Positions 1 to 5,689 of a stretch of 7,170 bases of DNA are shown here, piece after piece. Source of the DNA: an uncultured Veillonella sp. (lineage in GTDB: Bacteria; Bacillota; Negativicutes; Veillonellales; Veillonellaceae); assembly GCA_900550175.1 (NCBI GenBank), contig URQX01000084.1, forward strand, positions 1 to 7,170. Reading direction: 5' to 3'. Position 1 is the stretch's first letter; every line of letters starts with the position of its first letter. The position numbers and the translations under genes are program-made. The notes beneath the pieces are model-generated. The model saw nothing but the letters and a program-made list of their open reading frames with translations. It was not told where the DNA came from and did no database searches.

Positions 1-683
1 CGATTTTCTGTATCAAAGGATTTAAATGTTGGAATGTACTCACCAGCAAAGCGAATCTCACCGTATGGATCATCTTCATAGATAAACAAATCATATTTAG
101 AGGCAATAGCGTAAATTTCTTTACGTCGTTCCAACGGCATTGTAATGCCTGTTGGGTTTTGGAAGTTAGGAATGAGATAAATATATTTACCTTTACCAGA
201 TTGAGCCGCTTTTTCTAATTCACTAGGAATCATACCAAACTCATCGGTCTTAATACCTAATGCTTTGCCGCCCATATTACGTACAGAATTGATGGCACTT
301 GTGAACGTAAATTCATCCATGTATACTTCATCACCAGGTTCCAATACAGTAATTGGTACAAGGCCTAATAGCTGACCAGCACCGTTAGAGATAATAAGAC
401 CTTGGCCTTCTGGATTCATCTTATGTGTCTTTACTAAACGTTCTAATGTCAATTCTGCTAAACGTGCATCCCCTTGCATTGGCCCGTATTGTAAAAGACT
501 CATAGGATTGGAGTGAACCACTTCGTCAAAAGCCTTTTCGATGATTTCCACAGGAATCGCTTCTGGTGCAGGATTCCCAATACCAAAGCTAATAAAACCT
601 TCTACCCCTACACCACGTTCAAATACTTCACGAATAAAATTAGGACCTTTTAAGGTCACCCGTTCAGGAAGAGAAAAGCTCAT
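1..683 (-). CDS. PLP-dependent class I/II aminotransferase, N-terminal part (runs off left edge)
   Basis: This is the first 227 codons of a fold-type I PLP aminotransferase; the 3' end lies outside the window. The translation from the ATG at 683-681 begins MSFSLPERVTLKG. It carries FGIGNPAPE (residues 33-41), the YGPMQGD substrate/dimer segment (66-72), SNGAGQLLG (99-107, cofactor phosphate region), PNFQNPTG (172-179, with the Asn that contacts the PLP O3') and YEDDPYGEIRF (202-212, with the Asp that pairs with the pyridine nitrogen and the following Tyr). This pattern resembles the LysN/2-aminoadipate and MocR-type aminotransferase branch; the real substrate cannot be told. The Schiff-base lysine would lie further downstream and is not visible. 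There is no DNA-binding N-terminal domain, so it is a stand-alone enzyme and not a MocR regulator. An AAAGAGG site sits about 8 bases before the ATG. It lies 52 bp after the membrane-protein gene with no terminator between, so cotranscription is likely. Confidence 0.88.
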   Translation of the reverse strand, partial: MSFSLPERVTLKGPNFIREVFERGVGVEGFISFGIGNPAPEAIPVEIIEKAFDEVVHSNPMSLLQYGPMQGDARLAELTLERLVKTHKMNPEGQGLIISNGAGQLLGLVPITVLEPGDEVYMDEFTFTSAINSVRNMGGKALGIKTDEFGMIPSELEKAAQSGKGKYIYLIPNFQNPTGITMPLERRKEIYAIASKYDLFIYEDDPYGEIRFAGEYIPTFKSFDTEN

Positions 684-735
684 ACTGTCGCCTCTTTCAT
701 ATATACTAAATGGAATAACATTTAATTAGAGATTG

Positions 736-1473
736 TTAAGCATTAGGATCGTGCTCTTGTTCAGCATTTTTCTTATTAATATAGTTCTTATATACTTTCC
801 AAAGAATGAAGTATACAACACCTGCAACAAGAACGATAATTCCTAATCGTCCCATATTTTCTTGGAAGTTTACGATATCTGTACCGATAGCTACCTCAAG
901 AGCTGTGGATGGAAATTTCCCGATTAAATTTGCTAAGATATAATCTCTCGGTTTAATTTTACTAATAGCACCTAGTGCCGTAATAACACCAGATGGGAAG
1001 TATGGTAAGGATCGTGCAAATAACATAACCACAAAACCATTTTTACCAGAGAAATCATCTACTTTCATCAATACTGTACTTTTAGCAATAAGCTTATCCG
1101 CCGTATCACGCAAGAAGTAACGCATAATGTAAAAGCTAATGACTACGCCAATTGTTTCTGCAAGCCAAGAAATAATGATCCCTGGCCACATACCAAACAC
1201 TAAACCGTTTGCGGTAGAGATAAATATGGATGGTAAGAAACCAACAGCATTAACAAAAATATCGAGAAGCATACTAACGACCATAGCCATAGGGCCAAAG
1301 CCTTGAATATACTCTGCTATCTCATCCATAGATCCACTCGTCGCTAAATGCCACATGGTAGGATAAAATGTAGGATCTACTATATTGATGGCAATTAATA
1401 GAACGACAAAACCAATGCCTGCTATTAACTGTACCCAACCTTCACCAGAAGGCTTTAATTTTCTTGTACTCAT
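736..1473 (-). CDS. TVP38/TMEM64 (VTT-domain) membrane protein
   Basis: This 245-residue integral membrane protein belongs to the TVP38/TMEM64, DedA-related (SNARE-associated/VTT) family. Such proteins sit in the cytoplasmic membrane and are linked in various members to lipid scrambling or envelope homeostasis; the substrate here is unknown. The sequence shows an N-terminal hydrophobic helix (about 12-32) and hydrophobic stretches at about 61-80, 87-118 and 146-170. The family signatures are A-N-G-x-x-F-G (88-94), AETIG (105-109) and F-A-R-S-L-P-x-F-P (152-160), followed by the A-x-S-x-I/K-P-R-D-Y re-entrant segment (169-178) and G-K-F-P (185-188). A last helix (about 209-227) leads to a Lys-rich cytosolic tail. 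Length is normal for the family. The start is supported by CGAGG about 7 bases upstream. The gene is divergent from the thioesterase gene and shares its repeat-bearing intergenic region; the partial aminotransferase follows on the same strand. Confidence 0.9.
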   Translation of the reverse strand: MSTRKLKPSGEGWVQLIAGIGFVVLLIAINIVDPTFYPTMWHLATSGSMDEIAEYIQGFGPMAMVVSMLLDIFVNAVGFLPSIFISTANGLVFGMWPGIIISWLAETIGVVISFYIMRYFLRDTADKLIAKSTVLMKVDDFSGKNGFVVMLFARSLPYFPSGVITALGAISKIKPRDYILANLIGKFPSTALEVAIGTDIVNFQENMGRLGIIVLVAGVVYFILWKVYKNYINKKNAEQEHDPNA

Positions 1474-1503
1474 ATATACCTCGTTTTATAAAAAACTAGT
1501 TCC

Positions 1504-1512
1504 ATTATATCA
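1504..1512 (-). promoter_or_regulatory. extended -10 promoter of the TVP38-family gene
   Basis: On the minus strand the sequence reads TG-A-TATAAT, an exact extended -10 element (TATAAT at 1509-1504, TG at 1512-1511). A weak -35-like ATAACA lies 18 bp further upstream (1533-1528). Transcription would start near 1497, giving a leader of about 24 nt that contains the CGAGG ribosome site. The repeats at 1563-1716 lie upstream of it. Confidence 0.6.
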
Positions 1513-1562
1513 CGGATTCTATAGAACTGTTATATGTAAGAACCTAAACATTCTATTTATCT

Positions 1563-1585
1563 AATTACTACCAGTTAAAAATATT
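1563..1585 (+). repeat. operator-like direct repeat, copy 1
   Basis: This 23-bp unit is centred on TACTACCAGTTAAAA and matches copy 2 (1615-1637) with one mismatch. The flanking sequence to its left (from about 1552) is also partly alike between this copy and the left arm of the palindrome. The ACCAGTT core starts at 1570, 52 bp before the core of copy 2. It is probably a binding site for an unidentified regulator; no known operator consensus is recognised with confidence. Confidence 0.6.
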
Positions 1586-1614
1586 ACCATTCAAACTTTT
1601 ATATGTTATTTTTC

Positions 1615-1637
1615 AATTACCACCAGTTAAAAATATT
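1615..1637 (+). repeat. operator-like direct repeat, copy 2
   Basis: This copy differs from copy 1 by a single base (TACCACCAGTT against TACTACCAGTT). Its core starts at 1622, 52 bp after copy 1 and 53 bp before the left arm of the palindrome. That is close to five helical turns, so all three cores would face the same side of the DNA. Confidence 0.6.
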
Positions 1638-1662
1638 GGGATTATAAGTTATATGGTCTACC

Positions 1663-1716
1663 TTTATAGATACTACCAGTTAAAAGTAATTACTTTTAAC
1701 TGGTAGTATCTATAAA
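1663..1716. repeat. perfect 54-bp palindrome carrying the same core in both arms
   Basis: The two 27-bp arms (1663-1689 and 1690-1716) are exact reverse complements with no spacer. The left arm repeats the ACTACCAGTTAAAA core of the two direct repeats and the right arm holds it inverted. There is no T-tract and the stem is AT-rich, so it is not a usual intrinsic terminator. The right arm ends only 5 bp before a TATAAT at 1722-1727 and lies upstream of the second TATAAT at 1757-1762. A protein bound here would be placed to control the thioesterase gene. It could instead be a short mobile palindromic element. Confidence 0.75.
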
Positions 1717-1731
1717 ATATGTATAATTAGA

Positions 1732-1762
1732 TTAGCATAAAAATTATCGAAAGATGTATAAT
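1732..1762 (+). promoter_or_regulatory. candidate promoter of the thioesterase gene
   Basis: An exact TATAAT at 1757-1762, directly preceded by TG, would give a start near 1769 and a leader of about 35 nt. The best -35-like hexamer, TTAGCA at 1732-1737, is at a long 19-bp spacing, so the promoter may need an activator. A second TATAAT at 1722-1727 is the alternative; its -35 region falls inside the right arm of the palindrome. Confidence 0.45.
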
Positions 1763-1803
1763 ACTATTATAACGAGAATATTCTTAATGAAAGAAGGTAT
1801 ATT

Positions 1804-2196
1804 ATGGTATCAGCAGGTCAAACAGCTACGGCGACTGTAACAGTTACAGAATCTAATATTGCTAAAACAATGAAATCCGGTTCTTTAGAGGTCTTTGCCA
1901 CACCAGCTATGTGTGCATTAATGGAAGAAGCAGCACAAGCAGCAGTACAACCATATTTAGAAGATGGTGAAGGCACTGTAGGCATCGCTTTATCAATTAC
2001 TCATGAGGCCCCTACTCCACTTGGTGCAACAGTAACTGCTAAAGCTACAGTTAGCGCTGTAGAAGGGCGTAAAATAACCTTTGATATTGAAGCATCTGAC
2101 GGCGTTGGTATCATTGGTCGAGGAACTCATGAACGATTTGTTATTAATAACGAAAAATTTATGGCTAAAGTTACAAGTCGTGCAAAATCTAACTAA
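1804..2196 (+). CDS. FlK-like hot-dog-fold acyl-CoA thioesterase
   Basis: This 130-residue cytosolic protein resembles fluoroacetyl-CoA thioesterase FlK and its many housekeeping relatives, which hydrolyse small acyl-CoA thioesters. The visible signature is V-F-A-T-P-A-M (30-36), L-M-E-E-A-A (39-44), HEAPTPLG (67-74) and G-x-I-G-x-G-T-H-E-R (102-111). Thr33, Glu41 and His67 have the same spacing (8 and 34 residues) as the FlK triad Thr42/Glu50/His76, so the enzyme should be active. The substrate is unknown; fluoroacetyl-CoA is unlikely to be the native one. The length is complete for the family. The start is well supported by AGAAGG about 6 bases before the ATG. The gene stands alone on the plus strand, divergent from the membrane-protein gene and convergent with ilvE. 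The repeat array upstream suggests specific regulation. Confidence 0.85.
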   Translation: MVSAGQTATATVTVTESNIAKTMKSGSLEVFATPAMCALMEEAAQAAVQPYLEDGEGTVGIALSITHEAPTPLGATVTAKATVSAVEGRKITFDIEASDGVGIIGRGTHERFVINNEKFMAKVTSRAKSN

Positions 2197-2197
2197 T

Positions 2198-2243
2198 AAC
2201 TAGTTTTACTAATAGCCTATAACTAGATTTACTAATGGCCTAT
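2198..2243 (+). repeat. 23-bp tandem duplication just after the thioesterase stop
   Basis: Two adjacent 23-bp units (2198-2220 and 2221-2243) differ at only two positions. Each begins AACTAG and ends GCCTAT. The AATAGCC of unit 1 can pair, with one bulged base, with GGCCTATT of unit 2. The TTTTTT at 2243-2248 follows, so the duplicate may form a weak plus-strand terminator for the thioesterase. Confidence 0.65.
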
Positions 2244-2264
2244 TTTTTACACTTTAAATAACAG

Positions 2265-2302
2265 AATAAAAACAAAACGGCATCTATCAAACGATAGATG
2301 CC
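2265..2302 (-). terminator. intrinsic terminator of ilvE, probably bidirectional
   Basis: A perfect 10-bp stem (GGCATCTATC at 2279-2288 with its complement at 2293-2302) encloses a 4-base loop. On the minus strand it is followed by GTTTTGTTTTTATT, a good U-tract, 54 bp after the ilvE stop. On the plus strand the tail ATTTCTATTTA is weaker but could also stop transcription from the thioesterase gene. Confidence 0.85.
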
Positions 2303-2355
2303 ATTTCTATTTACTTGTTAAATTATATACTCTACTAGCTTAATCTATCAAAAGA

Positions 2356-3378
2356 TTAGCAAATTTTAACTACCCAGCCTTCAGGAGCTTCGATTTCACC
2401 ATGTTGAATGCCAAGTAATGTGTCATATAATTTTTTAGTGATAGGCCCCATATCATCCATACCAGCTGGTACATTAATAGTACCTTCTGGAGTATCGATT
2501 TGACCTACTGGAGAAATAACAGCTGCTGTACCACAAAGACCAATTTCAGCAAAGTCTTTTAATTCATCTTTATGAACAGGGCGATTTTCTACAGTCATAC
2601 CAAGGTAGTGTTCTGCAACATACATCAAAGAACGACGTGTGATGGATGGCAAGATACTATCGGATTTAGGTGTAACTAATTTACCATCTTTAGTGATAAA
2701 GATAAAGTTCGCACCACCAGTTTCTTCAACATGTGTACGAGTACCCGCATCAAGATACATATTTTCTGCATAGCCTTTGTTATGAGCATCAGTGATAGCA
2801 TACAAACTCATAGCATAATTCAAACCAGCTTTAATATGGCCAGTACCATGAGGAGCTGCACGATCAAAATCAGTGATACGAATTTTGATTGGTTTAGCGC
2901 CACCTTTGAAGTAAGGGCCTACTGGTGTAGTAAATACACGGAATTGATATTCATCTGCAGGTTTTACACCGATAACGGAGTTTGTACCCATCATGTATGG
3001 ACGAATATAAAGACTTGCACCATGACCATAAGGAGGAACAAACTCTTTGTTTGCTTTTACAACTTCTTTTACAGCTTCAAGGAAACGACCTTCAGGTAAT
3101 GTAGGCATTACAAGGCGTTCACAAGATTGATTCAAACGAACTGCATTCAAATCTGGACGGAAGCATACGATGTGACCATCTTTAGTGTAATATGCTTTCA
3201 AACCTTCAAAGACAGTTTGAGCGTATTGGAATACACCAGCACACTCATTAAGAACAACGTTAGCATCAGTAATTAATCCGCCTTCGTCCCATTTACCATC
3301 TTTATATGTAGTCAAATAACGGTAGTCGGTTTCTACATAACCAAAACCGAGATTATCCCAATCGATATTCTTGCTCAT
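2356..3378 (-). CDS. ilvE: Branched-chain amino-acid aminotransferase
   Basis: This fold-type IV PLP enzyme interconverts leucine, isoleucine and valine with their 2-oxo acids using 2-oxoglutarate/glutamate, in the cytosol. The 340-residue length and the motifs place it in the larger BCAT group (the kind also found in eukaryotes). Visible are Q-T-V-F-E-G-L-K-A-Y (54-63), F-R-P-D-x-N (73-78), L-Y-I-R-P (123-127), G-H-I-K-A-G-L-N-Y (180-188) with Schiff-base Lys183, and V-E-E-T-G-G-A-N-F (217-225) with the conserved cofactor-binding Glu219. The CGTAAV segment near the C-terminus (282-287) completes the phosphate site. An ATG 15 bases upstream (3393) would add five residues, but the GGAGG at 3391-3387 overlaps it and is ideally placed for the ATG at 3378, so I take the latter. 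It is preceded by its own promoter and followed by a strong terminator, so it is probably monocistronic. Confidence 0.95.
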   Translation of the reverse strand: MSKNIDWDNLGFGYVETDYRYLTTYKDGKWDEGGLITDANVVLNECAGVFQYAQTVFEGLKAYYTKDGHIVCFRPDLNAVRLNQSCERLVMPTLPEGRFLEAVKEVVKANKEFVPPYGHGASLYIRPYMMGTNSVIGVKPADEYQFRVFTTPVGPYFKGGAKPIKIRITDFDRAAPHGTGHIKAGLNYAMSLYAITDAHNKGYAENMYLDAGTRTHVEETGGANFIFITKDGKLVTPKSDSILPSITRRSLMYVAEHYLGMTVENRPVHKDELKDFAEIGLCGTAAVISPVGQIDTPEGTINVPAGMDDMGPITKKLYDTLLGIQHGEIEAPEGWVVKIC

Positions 3379-3386
3379 AACAATAA

Positions 3387-3391
3387 CCTCC
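3387..3391 (-). promoter_or_regulatory. Shine-Dalgarno that fixes the ilvE start
   Basis: GGAGG on the minus strand lies 8 bases before the ATG at 3378-3376 and overlaps the in-frame upstream ATG at 3393-3391. The upstream ATG has no ribosome site of its own, so the shorter protein is the likely product. Confidence 0.85.
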
Positions 3392-3412
3392 ATGCTTATT
3401 AATATACCTATA

Positions 3413-3441
3413 ATCTTAACACTATGAGCAAGTTATTTCAA
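3413..3441 (-). promoter_or_regulatory. candidate ilvE promoter
   Basis: On the minus strand TTGAAA (3441-3436) and TAAGAT (3418-3413) are 17 bp apart, matching the vegetative -35/-10 consensus at 5 of 6 and 4 of 6 positions. The predicted leader of about 28 nt is too short for a T-box or leader-peptide attenuator. Confidence 0.5.
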
Positions 3442-3443
3442 CA

Positions 3444-3519
3444 TATTCTATAGAGGACAGAGATTAGACATGTAATAAGTTAAGTATACTTAAGTACAAC
3501 ATATAGAATACCACTTATT
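3444..3519. repeat. nested inverted repeats upstream of ilvE
   Basis: TATTCTATA at 3444-3452 is inverted at 3502-3510, AATAAGT at 3474-3480 is inverted at 3513-3519, and a perfect 14-bp palindrome (TTAAGTATACTTAA) sits at 3480-3493. All are AT-rich. They lie between the end of the unknown gene (3528) and the ilvE promoter. They could be regulator sites for ilvE or a weak 3' structure of the upstream transcript; no GC-rich stem with a U-tract is present. Confidence 0.35.
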
Positions 3520-3527
3520 TTGATGCC

Positions 3528-4751
3528 TTATAGATCATATGGATTATCATATCTATAACGATTAGTATCATAAATAATTTCTATATCTTTATCTATAATA
3601 AATTTAGTTCGTTTCAAATCATAAGGTACGTCGTAACGCGTATGATATGAAATAGATTCTACACGACCAGTACGAACCGCATTATCGGATCCAAACGGAA
3701 CTTTTACAATATCTCCTTCATATATATCATTTCTATCAGTACGATAATAAAATTCCTGGTTTATCTTAAAAATATATACAGAACAATACGTATAAATTCT
3801 TCTATCAGATGTATGATTTGATTGTAAAAACTCTTGTAAAGATTTATCTCTTGTATGAGCATGTATAAAATTAATTAGATTTTTATACCAAGTGGGCACA
3901 TACTGATTAGTTACATTCCCTATAAACAATGTATCCTCTTTATGCGCCCATTTAATACGTACTGTTACTATACCACCACGAGCAGGGTCTCTATCAAGGT
4001 CATGACTTTCACTAAGACTAAAGGAATCTAGACTATATAGCGTTTCGCCAATGTGAAAGTCAATATCTTGCTTCAATTGATGTATCATTTGATTATCTAC
4101 ATACTCGCTATGACAATGGCTAGAGTGACCAAATTGCTTACTATTACAATCAATGGAAAGAGACGGCTCATTCCAATTAAAATTCAATGTATTTACGTCA
4201 CCATATTCTTGGTACATATTTTTTTGCACTTCAATATGAATCTCTTGAATTCTATCTTTTTCTCGATTTCCATCAAATAAAAGTAATGTAGACATACCTA
4301 GAATTTGTCTGAATAGTATAGACATGGCCCTCAGGGTATTACCAAAAGGAAATTCATATATAAATTCCTGATCCTCAGTGTTGATGAGCTGCACTTGGAC
4401 AGCACACTCATCCTCATCATATAGGTCAATATCATTGGAAAATCTACGCCCCATAAGCTCTAATAGATATTGTTTTTTAGATTCGTCAATTGAGTACTCC
4501 TTAGTAGTTAAAGATTCTATTTTACCCTCTACAGGTTTCGAGATATGCTCCCATTTAATGCCATAGGTAACACTAATGGATTCCTTAATAGAAATATGTT
4601 GTATCTCATCAATATAGTAATCTTTACGATTTAATTTCACTTCCTTAGGAACACAATCTGGTAAATTACCATACCAACTACCAGTACTTGTAATGTCACA
4701 AGACACTGCAGTACCTATAAATTTATCTGTCACATTTCTTTGCACATACAT
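3528..4751 (-). CDS. Unrecognised 407-residue protein with a C-terminal GDxVxVPxG module
   Basis: I do not recognise the full protein. Numbered from the chosen start, residues about 323-389 match a small module seen at the C-terminus of many uncharacterised Bacillota proteins: F-Y-Y-R-T-D (334-339), G-D-I-V-K-V-P-F-G (346-354) followed by S-D-N, then D-V-P-Y-D-L-x-R-T-K (374-383). As I recall, this module looks like a small beta-barrel similar to the PriA N-terminal region; its role is unknown. The N-terminal and middle parts look beta-rich, with two similar stretches (S-V-T-Y-G-I-K-W at 60-67 and T-V-R-I-K-W at 263-268). The H-S-S-H-C-H cluster at 209-214 could bind metal. There is no signal peptide or membrane helix. 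The ATG at 4751 is chosen for its AAAAGGAGGAG site; the ATG at 4790 would add 13 residues but lies upstream of the likely -10 box. The gene appears more AT-rich than ilvE. It is a lone gene, divergent from the FAA-hydrolase gene. Confidence 0.85.
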   Translation of the reverse strand: MYVQRNVTDKFIGTAVSCDITSTGSWYGNLPDCVPKEVKLNRKDYYIDEIQHISIKESISVTYGIKWEHISKPVEGKIESLTTKEYSIDESKKQYLLELMGRRFSNDIDLYDEDECAVQVQLINTEDQEFIYEFPFGNTLRAMSILFRQILGMSTLLLFDGNREKDRIQEIHIEVQKNMYQEYGDVNTLNFNWNEPSLSIDCNSKQFGHSSHCHSEYVDNQMIHQLKQDIDFHIGETLYSLDSFSLSESHDLDRDPARGGIVTVRIKWAHKEDTLFIGNVTNQYVPTWYKNLINFIHAHTRDKSLQEFLQSNHTSDRRIYTYCSVYIFKINQEFYYRTDRNDIYEGDIVKVPFGSDNAVRTGRVESISYHTRYDVPYDLKRTKFIIDKDIEIIYDTNRYRYDNPYDL

Positions 4752-4757
4752 AGGAAC

Positions 4758-4767
4758 TCCTCCTTTT
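4758..4767 (-). promoter_or_regulatory. strong Shine-Dalgarno that fixes the start of the unknown gene
   Basis: AAAAGGAGGA on the minus strand lies 6 bases before the ATG at 4751-4749. It is a near-perfect anti-16S match and outweighs the longer in-frame start at 4790, which has no comparable site. Confidence 0.8.
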
Positions 4768-4775
4768 ATTACTTT

Positions 4776-4804
4776 ATTTAAGTCTAACAAACATGATGTG
4801 ACAA
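4776..4804 (-). promoter_or_regulatory. candidate promoter of the unknown gene
   Basis: On the minus strand TTGTCA (4804-4799) and TTAAAT (4781-4776) are separated by 17 bp, matching consensus at 5 of 6 and 4 of 6 positions. A start near 4769 would put the ribosome site right at the 5' end of a short leader. Confidence 0.45.
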
Positions 4805-4859
4805 AAATGCCTCTATATAATTATTTCGTCAAAAATATTTTTTACATACCGATTTATAT

Positions 4860-4865
4860 TATAAT
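4860..4865 (+). promoter_or_regulatory. candidate -10 box for the FAA-hydrolase gene
   Basis: An exact TATAAT stands 44 bp before the ATG at 4910. The nearest -35-like hexamer, TTTACA at 4841-4846, is only 13 bp upstream, which is too close. The call therefore rests on the -10 alone. Confidence 0.35.
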
Positions 4866-4909
4866 TAACTTACATCATATGTATCTCATCTCTTAAGGAG
4901 GTATCTCTC

Positions 4910-5575
4910 ATGAAAGAATCTACTAACCGTACCCTAATTACTAATCTCAAAAACATTATCTGTATCGGTTTAAACTATGCAGACCATATAGAGGAAACTA
5001 GTCTTGCTACACATGATTTTCCAGAAATCTTTATGAAAACATCTAATGCATTGGCGTCACATCAAGATATAATTCCCATTCAAGATGAAAACCTTCATTA
5101 TGATTACGAAGGAGAACTGGTTATCATCATTGGTAAGGCTGGTAAAAATATATCTCGTGAACAGGCCAGAGACCATATATTAGGCTATACCATTGGAAAT
5201 GATGTTTCAGCTCGAGCCTTACAATTTAGAGGCTCTCAATGGATTCTCGGCAAATCACTAGATAACTTTGCCCCTATCGGTCCTACTATTGTTTCTCCAG
5301 ATGATTTTGATTTTAACAATGCCACTATTACTACAACAGTAAATGGTGAAGTGCGTCAACAAGCTAAATTAGAACAAATGTTATTTAAACCAGATGCAAT
5401 CATAGAGTTTGTATCTCAGTATATTACACTACAAGAGGGTGATATTAACTTTACAGGTACACCTAGTGGTGTTGTACTTGGTAAAAATGAAAAACGATAT
5501 GGTTGGTTAAAATCAGGAGATACTGTATCTATATCGATTAGTGGCATTGGTACCTTAGTAAATCAATTTAAATAG
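4910..5575 (+). CDS. Fumarylacetoacetate hydrolase family protein (FAHD1/acylpyruvase-like)
   Basis: This 221-residue cytosolic enzyme belongs to the FAH family, whose members use a divalent metal to cleave or isomerise 2-oxo-acid substrates (acylpyruvate hydrolysis, oxaloacetate decarboxylation, homoprotocatechuate steps). The length is that of the short FAHD1/YcgM-like branch. It shows I-G-L-N-Y-A-D-H-I-E-E (19-29) with a His26/Glu29 pair spaced like the catalytic dyad of FAHD1. The metal triad is Glu67, Glu69 (D-Y-E-G-E-L, 65-70) and Asp98 (G-N-D-V-S-A-R, 96-102). G-K-S-L-D-N-F (114-120) and T-G-T-P-S-G-V (182-188) complete the active site. All key residues are present. The start has an AAGGAGG site about 8 bases upstream. 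No aromatic-degradation genes are nearby, so a general metabolite clean-up role, such as oxaloacetate or acylpyruvate turnover, is the more likely reading. It is a single-gene unit with its own terminator. Confidence 0.9.
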   Translation: MKESTNRTLITNLKNIICIGLNYADHIEETSLATHDFPEIFMKTSNALASHQDIIPIQDENLHYDYEGELVIIIGKAGKNISREQARDHILGYTIGNDVSARALQFRGSQWILGKSLDNFAPIGPTIVSPDDFDFNNATITTTVNGEVRQQAKLEQMLFKPDAIIEFVSQYITLQEGDINFTGTPSGVVLGKNEKRYGWLKSGDTVSISISGIGTLVNQFK

Positions 5576-5593
5576 TCCCACCTATATATACCA

Positions 5594-5650
5594 AAAGAGA
5601 TTACCTATGATGAGTCTATCCATCATGAGTAATCTCTTTCTTCTTTTTCT
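5594..5650 (+). terminator. strong intrinsic terminator after the FAA-hydrolase gene
   Basis: An 11-bp stem (AAAGAGATTAC at 5594-5604 with its complement at 5629-5639) continues, after one mismatch and a wobble pair, into a 6-bp inner stem (ATGATG 5607-5612, CATCAT 5621-5626). The loop is 8 bases. The tail CTTCTTTTTCT follows on the plus strand. On the minus strand the stem is followed by TTTTGG, so it may also end transcripts from the methyltransferase gene, whose stop is 50 bp away. Confidence 0.9.
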
Positions 5651-5689
5651 ATAAGTCTATTTAAATATGATTTTACAATCTAATAGGTA

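Larger units (their letters stand above)
1474..1803. other. 330-bp divergent intergenic region with repeat array
   Basis: This gene-free stretch separates the minus-strand membrane protein from the plus-strand thioesterase. It is very AT-rich. It holds an extended -10 promoter for the membrane protein near the left end, two direct repeats and one perfect palindrome with the core ACCAGTTAAAA in the middle, and TATAAT boxes for the thioesterase near the right end. I see no ORF or structured RNA in it. Its layout, with repeated sites between two divergent promoters, is that of a regulatory region. Confidence 0.8.

Noticed and set aside
541..729. 62-codon open frame on the plus strand
   Set aside because: It is antisense to the start of the aminotransferase gene, whose family motifs are unmistakable.
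1563..1691. Repeat-spacer look of a CRISPR array (23-bp units with 29-31 bp between)
   Set aside because: Only three units, imperfectly conserved, the third being one arm of a palindrome, and no cas genes. The setting between divergent promoters fits operators better.
2731..3099. 122-codon open frame on the plus strand
   Set aside because: It lies wholly inside ilvE on the other strand, has no sensible protein features and no ribosome site.
3379..3441. Possible T-box or leader-peptide attenuator in front of ilvE
   Set aside because: The predicted leader is only about 28 nt, with no stem-loop series, no T-box sequence and no short coding frame rich in Leu, Ile or Val codons.
4053..4566. Two open frames on the plus strand inside the unknown gene
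   Set aside because: They are antisense shadows of the 407-residue gene, which has a strong ribosome site and a recognisable C-terminal module.
4677..4685. ACTACCAGT, a partial match to the operator-like core
   Set aside because: It lies inside the coding sequence of the unknown gene, lacks the TTAAAA half and is a single short match expected by chance.
4752..4790. 13-residue N-terminal extension of the unknown protein
   Set aside because: The longer start has no ribosome site and precedes the likely transcription start; the AAAAGGAGGA site serves the ATG at 4751.
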